Shown: positions 35,022 to 44,442, numbered from the stretch's first letter. The stretch: DNA of 64,000 nucleotides from an uncultured Christensenellaceae bacterium (GCA_910589015.1 CAJUSA010000011.1:1-64000); one strand, 5' to 3'. Notes: generated by a model from the letters alone, not told the origin. Translations and numbers: made by a program.

Positions 35022-35924
35022 TTATGCCGTTCTCTTCCACACGGCGACGACCTTATAAGGCTGCATAAGACCTAATTCCGTTTGTCCCTGATAATTTTCA
35101 ATCGATTTAGCAAAATCACCAATGGCTTGATATTTTCCCCACTGCGTGCTAACAGCAATATTGTCGGTTGAACTTGACTGATCACCGATTATGTACCCCT
35201 CATGATTATGGTCCGGAATTTCTTCCTTAATTAGCATGTGACTTTTTTCCCCGCCCGTTGCGCCGAGGGTATACTCAGCTCCCGATCCGACGAGCACGCG
35301 CCCCGTATAATCAGTATCGATTTGCCACGTTCCACCGAACCGCGCAGCGGGCGTTTCCTCGCCGTTATACTGAATGTGGTGGGCGGTTACAGGACGATCC
35401 GCAAGCGAATAGCCCTCGACAATGCACCAGTTCGTGCCGTCGTAGACAAGCGTCATGAGTTCCCCAGCCTTCCAGGTAAGCCCCGTCGTACGGTCTTTGC
35501 ACTTCATTGCCTTGGCGGGCGTACCGTTCACGATCAGAGTGGGCGATGATACCGTGTTCGCCATCGTAAACTTCACCGTGATCCGCGCGCCCGTCACAAG
35601 CGTAAATCCCGTAAGCGCAATCGTCTTTGCCGTCGTACCCGCAGGCGTCGAGCATACGCCGTAATGCGTGATCGCCGCAGATCCGTTGAACGAAACGCCG
35701 TCGATCGCGCGCGCATTCGCAAGCGTATCCGCACTTTGTGCCTTCGTTGCGTTCCCCACCGTCATATCGGGATAGGTGCCGTTCCGCACGACGTCCGCCT
35801 CTTCCGCCGATACCGCGCCGATATTGTCGCGGATCTGCGCTTGCTGCTCGGGGCTAAGACCGCTCGGCACAACAATACTATACCTTATCCCTCCAACTTC
35901 CATTTTTGCAATTACATTTTCCAT
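35022..35924 (-). CDS. Phage tail fibre with C-terminal collar-like domain
   Basis: A 300-residue fibre. The N-terminus (MENVIAKMEVGGIRYSI) is an attachment region. A fibre segment with SADTLANARAIDGVSFNGSA follows. The end carries a tail-collar-like domain with a histidine motif (EEIPDHNH) and the usual close PYKVVAVWKRTA. It is probably the receptor-binding fibre. Confidence 0.75.
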   Translation of the reverse strand: MENVIAKMEVGGIRYSIVVPSGLSPEQQAQIRDNIGAVSAEEADVVRNGTYPDMTVGNATKAQSADTLANARAIDGVSFNGSAAITHYGVCSTPAGTTAKTIALTGFTLVTGARITVKFTMANTVSSPTLIVNGTPAKAMKCKDRTTGLTWKAGELMTLVYDGTNWCIVEGYSLADRPVTAHHIQYNGEETPAARFGGTWQIDTDYTGRVLVGSGAEYTLGATGGEKSHMLIKEEIPDHNHEGYIIGDQSSSTDNIAVSTQWGKYQAIGDFAKSIENYQGQTELGLMQPYKVVAVWKRTA

Positions 35925-35926
35925 TT

Positions 35927-36733
35927 TTATAAACTCCTTTTTATGATTAACATATCTCCTTCCACTCTCACGTTCGGATCGAGCGGAGAGAAAATCAACG
36001 TTGCGTCTTTCACCGCAACACCGTACCGAACATAAGAATAGATTTCGTTAAAGTCCACAACCAACGCCCATGCGGGGTTGAGCTCGCCGAGCGCGTCGAA
36101 CGGCGGTTGCGTGTTGTTCTCTTCGAGCGATTTTACGAACGCGCCGTACTGTCCTACGTTCGGAACAAACGTGATTTCGTTTGCGCCGTAAATGTAAGAA
36201 TCATTCCACGCGTAAATACTGCGCGCCGCGTATGATCCGTTATTGAGCTGTTCCTGCAAGGACGAAAGATTGCTTAAAATTGCCTCGTAAATATCCGATG
36301 CAGGTTCATCGGGCAGTATTGCAGGAACGCCGCGCCCGACCGTAAAGCTCGTTGCGGACGACGCCGTTACCACGCCCGCCTGCGCCGCATAAAAAAAGAA
36401 CTGCGCCGTCACAGTTCCGTAATAACTCGTGATATCGCTCGGCAATGCGTACGACCAAACGGCATACGTTCTGCCTGTTTCCTTGTCGATAATCGCCCCG
36501 TCTGCGCTCGCAAGCGCCCCCTGCGCCGTCATGGCGTCTTTGGTCGGCATTCCGTTCCGCATGATCGCGGGCGTCGTCCACACGCCGTTGGGTAACTGAA
36601 ACCGCACCGTTACCGTCATGTTCGACGCAAACGGCGCCACAAGGTAAATCGTGTTCGTGTTCGCGCTTCCCTGATAAACAGGCGACGGCAATGATTTGAT
36701 AACCGTGCCGTCGTTTGATACGAAAAATATCAT
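35927..36733 (-). CDS. Phage baseplate or receptor-binding protein, BppU-like
   Basis: A 268-residue protein. The first 150 residues form a beta-rich domain (IYLVAPFASNMTVTVRFQLPNG) like the N-terminal domain of BppU baseplate proteins. A short helix (SNLSSLQEQLNNGSYAA) and a second beta domain follow. It lies two bases upstream of the fibre gene. The family call is by pattern only. Confidence 0.55.
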   Translation of the reverse strand: MIFFVSNDGTVIKSLPSPVYQGSANTNTIYLVAPFASNMTVTVRFQLPNGVWTTPAIMRNGMPTKDAMTAQGALASADGAIIDKETGRTYAVWSYALPSDITSYYGTVTAQFFFYAAQAGVVTASSATSFTVGRGVPAILPDEPASDIYEAILSNLSSLQEQLNNGSYAARSIYAWNDSYIYGANEITFVPNVGQYGAFVKSLEENNTQPPFDALGELNPAWALVVDFNEIYSYVRYGVAVKDATLIFSPLDPNVRVEGDMLIIKRSL

Positions 36734-36743
36734 GTTCGCCCCC

Positions 36744-37022
36744 TTAATCTGTTGCGGGTTTGATACCCGTCATTTCCACATATTCGGCGTAAAGACTTTC
36801 GCCATGGTTCAGCTCATCGGTGATTTTCTCTTTTGTTGCCACCTCTAACTTGTCGAGAAACGGCAAAAGATCATTATCGCCGCTTTCCGCTGCAAGGTCC
36901 TGCGCGCGGTCGATGAGCGCCAACTGATCGTTATACCCTTCCACCGCCTCCGCCTCTTTCCGCTCGTTTGCCATGAGCAAGCTCGAAAGTTCATAAAGCA
37001 CCCTTGTAAGTTCTTCGTTCAT
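36744..37022 (-). CDS. Small helical phage protein, unknown
   Basis: A 92-residue helical protein (ELSSLLMANERKEAEAVEGY ... KITDELNHGESLYAEYVEMTG), reminiscent of small ferritin-like or connector proteins of tailed phages. No family recognised. It sits between the large tail protein and the baseplate-type gene. Confidence 0.5.
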   Translation of the reverse strand: MNEELTRVLYELSSLLMANERKEAEAVEGYNDQLALIDRAQDLAAESGDNDLLPFLDKLEVATKEKITDELNHGESLYAEYVEMTGIKPATD

Positions 37023-37035
37023 ATTATTACTCCTT

Positions 37036-39666
37036 TTAACGTTTGTCTTTCCAAACTGTTTTATCGAAAATTTCTCTTTTGGCCGTGAAGAATATGGGCG
37101 TAAATTCTTGTCCCGCCGTAAACTCGGTATTTTCGGCGATTAGAACGTCGCCGCCGTTTACTTCCCGCTGCTCGGTAACGTTTCCCTTGTCGTCCTCAAC
37201 CTGTTTTAACTCGCCCAAATATTGGTTTGTAACAATCGCCCACGCTTTTCCGCTTGCAGGGAACGCGCCCGCTGTGATTTTGAATTGCAACCCCGTAATC
37301 TCGATTTCGATATCCGCGCTCGGCAAGGTCGACAACGTAACGTTTGCACTGCCTTCCACATGGTCGATAAACTTATCCAGCTTATCGGGGAACACATATA
37401 ATTTCGCCTTCAACGACGGATCGCTACCGCGTACCGCAGGACAGTATGACGCCAATGCCGAACCGATGATCATATCTTTTCGATTGGTTACGAAATCGAC
37501 CTGCACATTGACTTGCAACGCTTCGCGGTTATCTTTACGCAGAATATAGGGTTCCTGCCCGATCGTTGAAAAGAACTGACTGTCCCGATTGGTCGGAATG
37601 CTACCGCTGTAAGATGGCAAGTGCATGGCATCGTCGCCGCTTTGCGAAATGCTTTTCGCCAAGAAGAAATCATAATAATAAATTCTTCCGTAGGCGTCGG
37701 TATAGTTAAAGGTGTTTTGGAAATAACCCGTAATAGTCCCGCCTTCGTTGTCTTTGACAGATGCGTAATTTACCGTATCGCTTGCGGAATAGTTATCCTC
37801 ATATTTCCACGAAAAGGACAAAGAATTTCCAAACGCCGAAGAAATTACGGGCAAAACAACTTTGGAATTGTCGTTACCCTTATAACTCGAACCCCATGCC
37901 ACAACGCAAGAGATCGGCGTATATGTGTTTTCCTGCATGAACGTATCTGCAACGTGCTGCATGAGCGCGTCCCCGATTCTCGTATCGCTATCAGGCGTTT
38001 CCGCGTCCCCGATCACGATATACTCGCGGTAAAGAACGTTTCGCTCTAACGCATGCGTTTCGGATATTTCCGAAAAACGCTTGACGGACGATACCCCGAT
38101 AAACTGCGAAATGCGGTTAAATGACTTTGTAAGCGCGATCGTACATTTGATATACGTGGGCAGCCACTCGATTGCCACTGCCGAAATCATATAATCCTCG
38201 TCGAACATGTCGCCCGCTTTCGGGATCGAATAAATGCTATACAGCATATACGAAATCGTTTTGTCGATATTGCCGAGCCGCGCCACCGCGCCTTTCAGGT
38301 TCTCGCCGTAGGAGCGCGTTTCCACAAGGTTCGTCTGCTGATTGTAAAACAATGCCGCCGCCTTGCGCACGTCTTTGTAATAGGCTTTCGTCTGCGATAC
38401 TCTTGTGTTATAAATCGGCGTATAGGTCACACGGAACTGCATTTCGGGGTATTTCTTTTCGTCAATCGAGAATTTCGGATTTCCCGTCGCGGCTTTTAAG
38501 ATTGCCACGATACTGTAATCCCCGAACGCCGTGCTCACTTCCGCCGCCCGTTGACGCTTAAAGTTTAAGCCATCTATATTTCTTTCACCCTGCGTATAGC
38601 GCAAAGCATAAAGCTTCGACTTCGGATACCCCTTTTCATACGAAGAAAGCAGCGAATATTCCGACGATTCAAAAAGATACGGCGTAATGTCCACTGCGGT
38701 GCCGTTGTCGTTATATTCTACTTTATCGATCGAGTAAATGGGATACTGCGTAGCGATGATCATATTCTGATCGGTAACGCGAACGTATGAATTTTCCGTC
38801 CGTACCGTCTTATAACCGCCTTGAAACGGTTCAGAAATAACGCCGCTGTATTTATCGAGCGTGTTTATAAGGTTCTCCGCGCTGCTATCGAGCGCCGAGC
38901 AAAAGCTCTCTAAGGCGTGTTGCGTTACGATTTGATAAGGCTTGTGCCGCGAAATGGTACTCATGCGCCCGCTGCCGTACATATCATAACGGACTTCAAA
39001 ATACCAACCTTCCGCGTCCTTCTTGGGAATAAGGCGCGGTTCGCCGTGGATCACCTTTCCGACCTCTTGCAGACATTCGCGCAAATGCTCTTTGGTGAAC
39101 GAGAGCTGCGGGCAAAGGATTTTATCGAACTGATATGCCTGTCCGACTTCTTCGCCGTCCTTCTTGTTGTCGGGCGTAATGATCGTGCCGTCCGAACGCA
39201 TACCGTTCAGCCGAAAACGCGGCTTTTCGCCTTTGCGGATCGGCTCGGCAAGATCTAACAAACGGTTGATAACGTCCGTTATCGTCCATTTTTTAAGAGG
39301 TAGGGTGTTTTCAATCGCTTGAAATGTGTACGTGTAGGTAAATCTCTCAACAATAGTCCCACCGCCTATTATAGAAGTAGCCGCAATAGCACCCTTGTAT
39401 GTAATAATATAAGTACCCGAATACAAAAGTTTGAACGACTCACTTCCGTTTACAGTGGTAGAAATAGTAATATCCTCATCAATAGGAGTATGTATTACAA
39501 TTTGAAAATCAGGAGGTGAAAGTCCAAAACTGTATGTATATTCTGTAGTGGTAGTATCGTCTTTTTTTATGATTGTATCTTGTATGGAAGGGATGAATAT
39601 TGTTTCATTAACCGAACTTGGACTCTTAAAAGGCTTTTTTACCTCTTTAACATTATTTTTTGCCAT
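37036..39666 (-). CDS. Large phage tail protein, probable continuation of a split gene
   Basis: An 877-residue protein. The start is 39,666 (MAKNNVKEVKK), after AAGGAG with five-base spacing; the seven-residue longer reading is not supported. Residues 1-110 are low-complexity and beta-rich. From about 115 (FTYTYTFQAIENTLPLKKWT) a domain typical of tail or baseplate proteins begins, and a long mixed region follows. The 95-residue fragment at 39,748-40,035 looks like the missing N-terminus. The two are separated by an AT-rich, opposite-strand promoter segment. Confidence 0.65.
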   Translation of the reverse strand: MAKNNVKEVKKPFKSPSSVNETIFIPSIQDTIIKKDDTTTTEYTYSFGLSPPDFQIVIHTPIDEDITISTTVNGSESFKLLYSGTYIITYKGAIAATSIIGGGTIVERFTYTYTFQAIENTLPLKKWTITDVINRLLDLAEPIRKGEKPRFRLNGMRSDGTIITPDNKKDGEEVGQAYQFDKILCPQLSFTKEHLRECLQEVGKVIHGEPRLIPKKDAEGWYFEVRYDMYGSGRMSTISRHKPYQIVTQHALESFCSALDSSAENLINTLDKYSGVISEPFQGGYKTVRTENSYVRVTDQNMIIATQYPIYSIDKVEYNDNGTAVDITPYLFESSEYSLLSSYEKGYPKSKLYALRYTQGERNIDGLNFKRQRAAEVSTAFGDYSIVAILKAATGNPKFSIDEKKYPEMQFRVTYTPIYNTRVSQTKAYYKDVRKAAALFYNQQTNLVETRSYGENLKGAVARLGNIDKTISYMLYSIYSIPKAGDMFDEDYMISAVAIEWLPTYIKCTIALTKSFNRISQFIGVSSVKRFSEISETHALERNVLYREYIVIGDAETPDSDTRIGDALMQHVADTFMQENTYTPISCVVAWGSSYKGNDNSKVVLPVISSAFGNSLSFSWKYEDNYSASDTVNYASVKDNEGGTITGYFQNTFNYTDAYGRIYYYDFFLAKSISQSGDDAMHLPSYSGSIPTNRDSQFFSTIGQEPYILRKDNREALQVNVQVDFVTNRKDMIIGSALASYCPAVRGSDPSLKAKLYVFPDKLDKFIDHVEGSANVTLSTLPSADIEIEITGLQFKITAGAFPASGKAWAIVTNQYLGELKQVEDDKGNVTEQREVNGGDVLIAENTEFTAGQEFTPIFFTAKREIFDKTVWKDKR

Positions 39667-39680
39667 TCTTTCTCCTTTTC

Positions 39681-39708
39681 TTGACAAATTTATTTTATGT
39701 GCTATTAT
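39681..39708 (+). promoter_or_regulatory. Rightward promoter inside the split tail gene
   Basis: TTGACA, 16-base spacer, TATTAT on the plus strand, opposite to every other gene of the phage. The predicted transcript starts at about 39,714-39,715, on or next to the ATG at 39,715. Confidence 0.5.
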
Positions 39709-39714
39709 AGCTTT

Positions 39715-39921
39715 ATGAAAAAAAATATTATTATTGAAACTTTCGTATTATTTGCTTCCCTGGTACTTCTTCTTATGTGCATTATGTTTTTTTATAGAAG
39801 TATATATGCATACCTTATGGCAAAGAAATACGACAACGATAGTTTGAATTATTTTACTCAACACAATCTCAACCGAAGTCAGCGGCTCGAAATGCGCCTT
39901 CTTGATACGCCGCAACGATAA
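39715..39921 (+). CDS. Possible leaderless single-span membrane microprotein
   Basis: A 68-residue reading frame: a basic start (MKKN), one strong transmembrane helix (FVLFASLVLLLMCIMFF), and a polar tail. The promoter places transcription start almost at the ATG, so it would be leaderless. Its C-terminal third lies antisense to the tail fragment. It could be a small phage accessory (moron) gene or a chance frame in inserted DNA. Confidence 0.35.
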   Translation: MKKNIIIETFVLFASLVLLLMCIMFFYRSIYAYLMAKKYDNDSLNYFTQHNLNRSQRLEMRLLDTPQR

Positions 39922-40035
39922 GTACAACTCGTCAAGGCGTTCGTCGAGAAAGTCGCCCCACTTCAACGGCATAACAGCATTCGCCGTTCTGTTGATTCCG
40001 TCGATATAAACGGTAAAAGAATTTTTGTAAGACAT
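39748..40035 (-). pseudogene. N-terminal fragment of a phage tail protein
   Basis: A 95-residue frame starting at 40,035 (MSYKNSFTVYIDGINRTANA) behind a GAGG site. The first 60 residues look like the ordered start of a tail or baseplate protein (MPLKWGDFLDERLDELYLSL). After about EPLTSVEIVL (near 39,862) the protein degrades into an AT-rich tail with Lys/His and soon stops. The natural continuation is probably the 877-residue gene downstream. Confidence 0.55.
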
Positions 40036-40042
40036 ATATACC

Positions 40043-40534
40043 TCACTGATCGCGGCTGCGACGCCCTGCCGTTCCCGCACGAATGTTCATCATGCCGATT
40101 GAAACGTTTTCGAGATTTTTTTCTTTTGCCAAAGTGGCTGCGCGGAAACTGTAAGAAATCGCCATATGAACTCCCGAAACGACCAATCCCGCGATCGCAC
40201 CCGGCAATCCACCTGCTAATGCGCCCAAAACGACTGTTTGACCCGCATTCCATATCTGTTTACCCACGTTATATCCTGCTTGCAGGCGCTGTTCGTATTC
40301 CGATGCGCCCGTGGAAAGCTCCACCATGCTCAAATTGCCGCTTATGATCTGCTCTGCCGTGGCTTTGATCGCGGCATAAGAAACGATCTTTTTCGCCGCC
40401 GACTGAATGCCCTTTGCCGTCGCGTCGCCGCCCGTGCTTGCGCTTTCGGATTTATTTTCCGCGCCGCCTGCCATGGCGGAGCTTTCGCCCGCCTCATCTA
40501 AATGAATGTATAAATGAAAATCATTTCCCGCCAT
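40043..40534 (-). CDS. Phage tail-region protein with hydrophobic centre
   Basis: A 163-residue protein with a serine- and glycine-rich N-terminal region and a glycine-alanine-rich hydrophobic centre (VLGALAGGLPGAIAGLVVSGV, about residues 105-125). Its place suits a very short tape-measure-like or ejection protein, but no homology is recognised. It shares one base with the upstream stop codon. Confidence 0.5.
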   Translation of the reverse strand: MAGNDFHLYIHLDEAGESSAMAGGAENKSESASTGGDATAKGIQSAAKKIVSYAAIKATAEQIISGNLSMVELSTGASEYEQRLQAGYNVGKQIWNAGQTVVLGALAGGLPGAIAGLVVSGVHMAISYSFRAATLAKEKNLENVSIGMMNIRAGTAGRRSRDQ

Positions 40535-41670
40535 TATAACACCTCGAACGGAACGGTCGACGTCACCTCGACCTTTTTATCCGTTACCAAATACACATAA
40601 TACGCGTCGGTTTCTTCTTCGTACACGAAATCGTCGGGCGTAAGCTCTGCCGTGATGCTGCCGTTCCCCTCCGCAGCTATGCCGCCGAGATAGTAATCAC
40701 AGTTTTCGGCAAGAACGAACTCAACCGTTTCCGCCGTCGATACGGAAAAACGAAATCTTCCGACTTGGAAAAAAGAAGGAAAATTCAGCGTTTGCACGTT
40801 CTCGACGACCTCGCACAGCGCAATATTAGCGCCCGATACAGTCACGCCCTGCGCGTTCGCAATCGTGTTGTCAATCGTCATCAGATACAGGCGTTTGGAC
40901 GCGTCCTTGCCGTACTGTAATGCCGCGAAGTGCGCCGTGTTGGGCAATCCGTCCATGAGGAAAGAAAGCGTTTCCTCGGTCGTATGATCGGCGTTTAACG
41001 GATATTGCAGATCGATCGAAAAAGCGCTCGAAGAGGAAACGGTTTTGGAAACCTCTTTGCCCGCATAGACGTCGCGCGCCGATTCGGTTGAGCGTCCGAC
41101 GCGCAAAACCTGATACGGTACCGGAACGCCGTCCAACGTAAGCGAAACGTCGCGCGAGATAATTCCCCCTTTCACGAAATAGACGGTGATCGAAACGCTT
41201 GCCGTGACATGCTTGCCGATGCCCGGTTGCAAATCAACCGTTCCCGTTAAACTCGTCCCCGCTTGGAACGAGAGAGAATATTCGTCGTCACCGTCCATAA
41301 GCGTAAAGGCCTGCGCCTCTTGGAAATAGCTGTTTATCACTTCCGCGATTTCGTTCACAAACGGGTACTGCCCATTCACGACTTCTTGCAATTCTTCGGA
41401 AGTTTGGGTCGCCGTCGTGCGCGGACGCTTGACGGGAATGGAAAATTCCAACGTCAAACCGTTTGCGCCCATGACGAGCAGGTTTGCGTCGTTCGACGAG
41501 GACGACGTAAGTAAATTGCCCGTAATAAAATGCGTTACGGTGTTGCCGTCGCGGATCGGCTCGTCCACGTGTCCCGCGCTTGCCCAAATATGGAATTTTA
41601 TGTACGGATTATTATAAAGCCCGTTCAATCCGTTTTCAAAAAAAGCCGCAAGCTGTTCCAATGTGATCAT
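40534..41670 (-). CDS. Phage tail protein
   Basis: A 378-residue beta-rich protein after the connector genes, in the position of a tail tube or tail sheath. It contains repeated beta segments (GTVDLQPGIGKHVTASVSITVYF; SVSTAETVEFVLAENCDYYLGG) but no motif I can name. It overlaps the upstream gene by four bases. Confidence 0.55.
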   Translation of the reverse strand: MITLEQLAAFFENGLNGLYNNPYIKFHIWASAGHVDEPIRDGNTVTHFITGNLLTSSSSNDANLLVMGANGLTLEFSIPVKRPRTTATQTSEELQEVVNGQYPFVNEIAEVINSYFQEAQAFTLMDGDDEYSLSFQAGTSLTGTVDLQPGIGKHVTASVSITVYFVKGGIISRDVSLTLDGVPVPYQVLRVGRSTESARDVYAGKEVSKTVSSSSAFSIDLQYPLNADHTTEETLSFLMDGLPNTAHFAALQYGKDASKRLYLMTIDNTIANAQGVTVSGANIALCEVVENVQTLNFPSFFQVGRFRFSVSTAETVEFVLAENCDYYLGGIAAEGNGSITAELTPDDFVYEEETDAYYVYLVTDKKVEVTSTVPFEVL

Positions 41671-41987
41671 TTTAATTCACCTCTTAATTTTTGCGCAAGT
41701 CTGCGCGAGAACTCGGCGCAGAACCGTTCCCACCAACCCTCGTTCGGGTTTTTCTTTCCGTTCCAATGCGGCGAAACCCACGGTTCGTTCGTGTATACGG
41801 CATACGGGGCGACTTCCTCGTCGATATAAACGACAAAGGTGTCGCCTTCGATCTTGTATTGCAAGGCGTTAAACGCCAAATTTCCCGTCGACGTTTTGCC
41901 GCGCGTTCGAGGATTGGGAACGTAAACCGTCTTTTGCATTTCCCGAAACGTGGCAATGCAGGCGTTGATGATCTTTTTTCTTGTCAT
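41667..41987 (-). CDS. Phage head-tail joining (tail completion) protein
   Basis: About 106 residues. The start is 41,987 (MTRKKIINA), an ATGA overlap with the upstream stop. The sequence (RTRGKTSTGNLAFNALQYKIEG; YAVYTNEPWVSPHWNG) resembles HK97 gp10-type / minor-capsid tail completion proteins. Four bases overlap the following tail gene. Confidence 0.6.
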   Translation of the reverse strand: MTRKKIINACIATFREMQKTVYVPNPRTRGKTSTGNLAFNALQYKIEGDTFVVYIDEEVAPYAVYTNEPWVSPHWNGKKNPNEGWWERFCAEFSRRLAQKLRGELK

Positions 41988-42370
41988 TGCACGCCCCACA
42001 CATTGCTTTGTTCGACCATGCGAATAACGTACTCAACCGAGGGCGGAACGGGGAATATTCGCAGCGCCTGTTTTGACGCGGCGGAAAAATGCTCTTGACA
42101 CTGAATGATCTGAAAGGTTTTTCCGCTCGCTAAAACGACGTAAGAGCCTTTGCGGAACGGCATCTGATCGCGGGTGCGAATTGCCACTTCGCCGTCTTGT
42201 TTTCCCTCGATGATGTTTCCGAAAAGCCTGCGGAAGGTATGGGAAAGCGGATCGACGTAATCAAAGGTAAATTCCTGCCCACCGTCCTCTGGTCCGTCAA
42301 CCGTGTTCTCATAATACTTTGCCGCAGCAGGAAACTTTGGCTTTGGGTTTGCTAAATCAAGCCAATCCAT
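41984..42370 (-). CDS. Phage head closure or connector protein
   Basis: A 128-residue protein with beta content (RRLFGNIIEGKQDGEVAIRTRDQMPF; KGSYVVLASGKTFQII), in the place of head-closure proteins (gp16/gp9-like) between the capsid-adjacent connector and tail completion genes. Function is by position. Confidence 0.55.
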   Translation of the reverse strand: MDWLDLANPKPKFPAAAKYYENTVDGPEDGGQEFTFDYVDPLSHTFRRLFGNIIEGKQDGEVAIRTRDQMPFRKGSYVVLASGKTFQIIQCQEHFSAASKQALRIFPVPPSVEYVIRMVEQSNVWGVQ

Positions 42371-42371
42371 G

Positions 42372-42818
42372 TTACACCCCCGTATAGCAGATTCCGCTGT
42401 TCAGAAGTATACGCTTTGTCATCTCGTTGATTTCTTTCCCCCTTTCGTTCCCGTCCAGCGAAAGAAAAATATCGCCGTTAGCAAGGAAATAATCGGCTTG
42501 ATATTCCATAGCCCGTTGAATAACCGTCCGCAATTTGGCATTCGTGGCAATCATAAAATCCTGCCTGTCATTGTGTATGGAATAGCGGTGAAGATACTCG
42601 TATATTTCATCGCTTATAGTGCGGCATAGCTTGTTGATTACGATTTCGGGATTGACCGTTTTATTATCCGAAAGCCGAGCTCGGATGTCGATTGCGCAAC
42701 GTTCTACTATCGCGTTTTCCGTCAATACATAATGCCTTGTGGATTCGTCGAAGATCATGTAATCGTCGTTGTAGGGTTCTATGCACCCGCAGGGCGCGCA
42801 GTTTTGCCAATAATGCAT
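42372..42818 (-). CDS. Phage head-tail connector, gp6-like position
   Basis: A 148-residue mainly helical protein with several cysteines (CAPCGCIEP) at the start. It follows the major capsid gene directly, the usual place of the adaptor gp6/gp15. No motif is decisive. One base separates it from the next gene. Confidence 0.5.
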   Translation of the reverse strand: MHYWQNCAPCGCIEPYNDDYMIFDESTRHYVLTENAIVERCAIDIRARLSDNKTVNPEIVINKLCRTISDEIYEYLHRYSIHNDRQDFMIATNAKLRTVIQRAMEYQADYFLANGDIFLSLDGNERGKEINEMTKRILLNSGICYTGV

Positions 42819-42882
42819 TTTTAACTCCTTTCATAAATTTATGGAAAGGGGCTTGGTAAGCCCAAACCCCTCAGAAAGCTGT

Positions 42883-44442
42883 TTATTTTGCCGATTTGGC
42901 AGCCGCCGTAAGCGCCTGCGAGACCGCATACGTCTTGGTCGCGGTGTTTGCCGCCGTGATGGCAACCGTAGCGGGCGTATAACCCTCTGCGGAAATGGCA
43001 ACCGTAGCCGTGCTTGCGCGAGGCAAGTCGAAGGTGAACGTGCCGTCTTCGTGGTTGGAAACGGTGGGATACGTGCCGTCCTCCGCTCTTACAACGACTT
43101 CGACGCCCTCCGTCGCGCCCGTAACGGTAAGCGTGACCTCCGTGATGAGCGTAGGCGCGGTTACGCCGATTCTCTGAACGACTTCCTCGGAAACGTCCGT
43201 GCCGCCCTGATAGCCTTCGATAAGACCTTCCATGTTCGCAGGCGAGTTGATATCCTCGAACGCGGGAACGGGGTTGGTGAAGTCTTCGAGGTTGTTCGCC
43301 GTTTCCACAACAAGCGCGATCGAGGAAGGACGGATACATTTCACGCCCCAGCCCCAGTCGTTACGAATGATATACCCGATCGAGGTCGTAGGCGATTTGT
43401 CGACGTCCGTAACGGTCGCGCTCATGCCGAAGAGCGTACCCTCGGCGTTGGCAACGTAAGCGACGACCTTGTTCCACTGCGCATACTGCTCGTTCGTAAG
43501 CCCGAGCGTCGCGGCCGCCGTGTCGAAAATTTCGTCGGGCAGCACCTTGATGGGAATACCCATGTACTGCCCGCGAATGTAGTTGCCCATAAGGCGAGAG
43601 CCGCTTTCGTCGAGATAACCGTTGAGCAGAATCTTCTGCGCAATGTCCGAATTGACGAGCGCGCCGTTCTTGATCGTCATGAGCTTGTTGAAGAAGCTCC
43701 AACGCATGACGTAAACCGACTTATCCTGAGGATAGGAAATGATACCCTCTTTGTAGCTCCCGCGCACGTTGGAAAGCGCCGACGCGAGCTGGTTCATAAT
43801 GCCCTGCACGTAACCGTCGTCGGTGTTTGCGGGATCGTACGGGATAATACCCGCGTTGCCGTTCTTCGCCGCGTTTGAGAGCGCTGCGCCGACGTGGGTC
43901 GCCAAAACGTCCGCGTCCTGCAACAGACCGACCGTCTGCGGGATATATGACGTGTGCTGACCGAGAAGATCGAGGCTTGCGCCGATGAGACGCATGTTAA
44001 CGCGCGATACCTGCGCCGCTTCGTCGTATTCCTGCATAAACTTCATGTCGTAGCCGTCCGTCACGAGACCGTGCGGAAGGTTTTTATTGAACGGTTCGTT
44101 GTTGCCGGGCGTACCGTTCTGCCCCTGATCGGCGGGGCAAAGCTTGCTCCCGAGCGTTCTCTTCAAGCGCGGGGGAAGGTACAGAAGCGGGAAGCGGATA
44201 AAACCGACGTTTTCCGAGTCCGCACTGACCGAAGTTACACCCAAGCCGTCTACGAATGCACGGCTTGCGAGGTTGACCGCAATCCAGCGGCTCGCCAGCT
44301 TGCGGTTTACGAGGATGTTGCCAACAAGCGGATAGTTCCCGCTCTTCGGTTCCACCGTGAAAGGCGCGTCGACGTTCGCAACCGCCTGCAAATACATCTG
44401 GGTATCAGGCATACCCGTGGAAATTACAAGTTCTCCTGCCAT
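42883..44442 (-). CDS. Phage major capsid protein with C-terminal Ig-like domain
   Basis: A 519-residue protein following the scaffold. The first 430 residues form the capsid fold region (MAGELVISTGMPDTQMYLQAV; GGTDVSEEVVQRIGV). Residues 430-519 form an additional beta-sandwich (LTVTGATEGVEVVVRAEDG; ATVAISAEGYTPATVAITA), an Ig-like/PEGA-like decoration domain. Such add-on domains sit on the capsid surface and can bind host or mucus surfaces. The major capsid call rests on size, position and the scaffold next door. Confidence 0.8.
   Translation of the reverse strand: MAGELVISTGMPDTQMYLQAVANVDAPFTVEPKSGNYPLVGNILVNRKLASRWIAVNLASRAFVDGLGVTSVSADSENVGFIRFPLLYLPPRLKRTLGSKLCPADQGQNGTPGNNEPFNKNLPHGLVTDGYDMKFMQEYDEAAQVSRVNMRLIGASLDLLGQHTSYIPQTVGLLQDADVLATHVGAALSNAAKNGNAGIIPYDPANTDDGYVQGIMNQLASALSNVRGSYKEGIISYPQDKSVYVMRWSFFNKLMTIKNGALVNSDIAQKILLNGYLDESGSRLMGNYIRGQYMGIPIKVLPDEIFDTAAATLGLTNEQYAQWNKVVAYVANAEGTLFGMSATVTDVDKSPTTSIGYIIRNDWGWGVKCIRPSSIALVVETANNLEDFTNPVPAFEDINSPANMEGLIEGYQGGTDVSEEVVQRIGVTAPTLITEVTLTVTGATEGVEVVVRAEDGTYPTVSNHEDGTFTFDLPRASTATVAISAEGYTPATVAITAANTATKTYAVSQALTAAAKSAK

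Noticed and set aside
37036..40035. A diversity-generating retroelement acting on the tail region
   Set aside because: No reverse transcriptase or template repeat is visible in the window.
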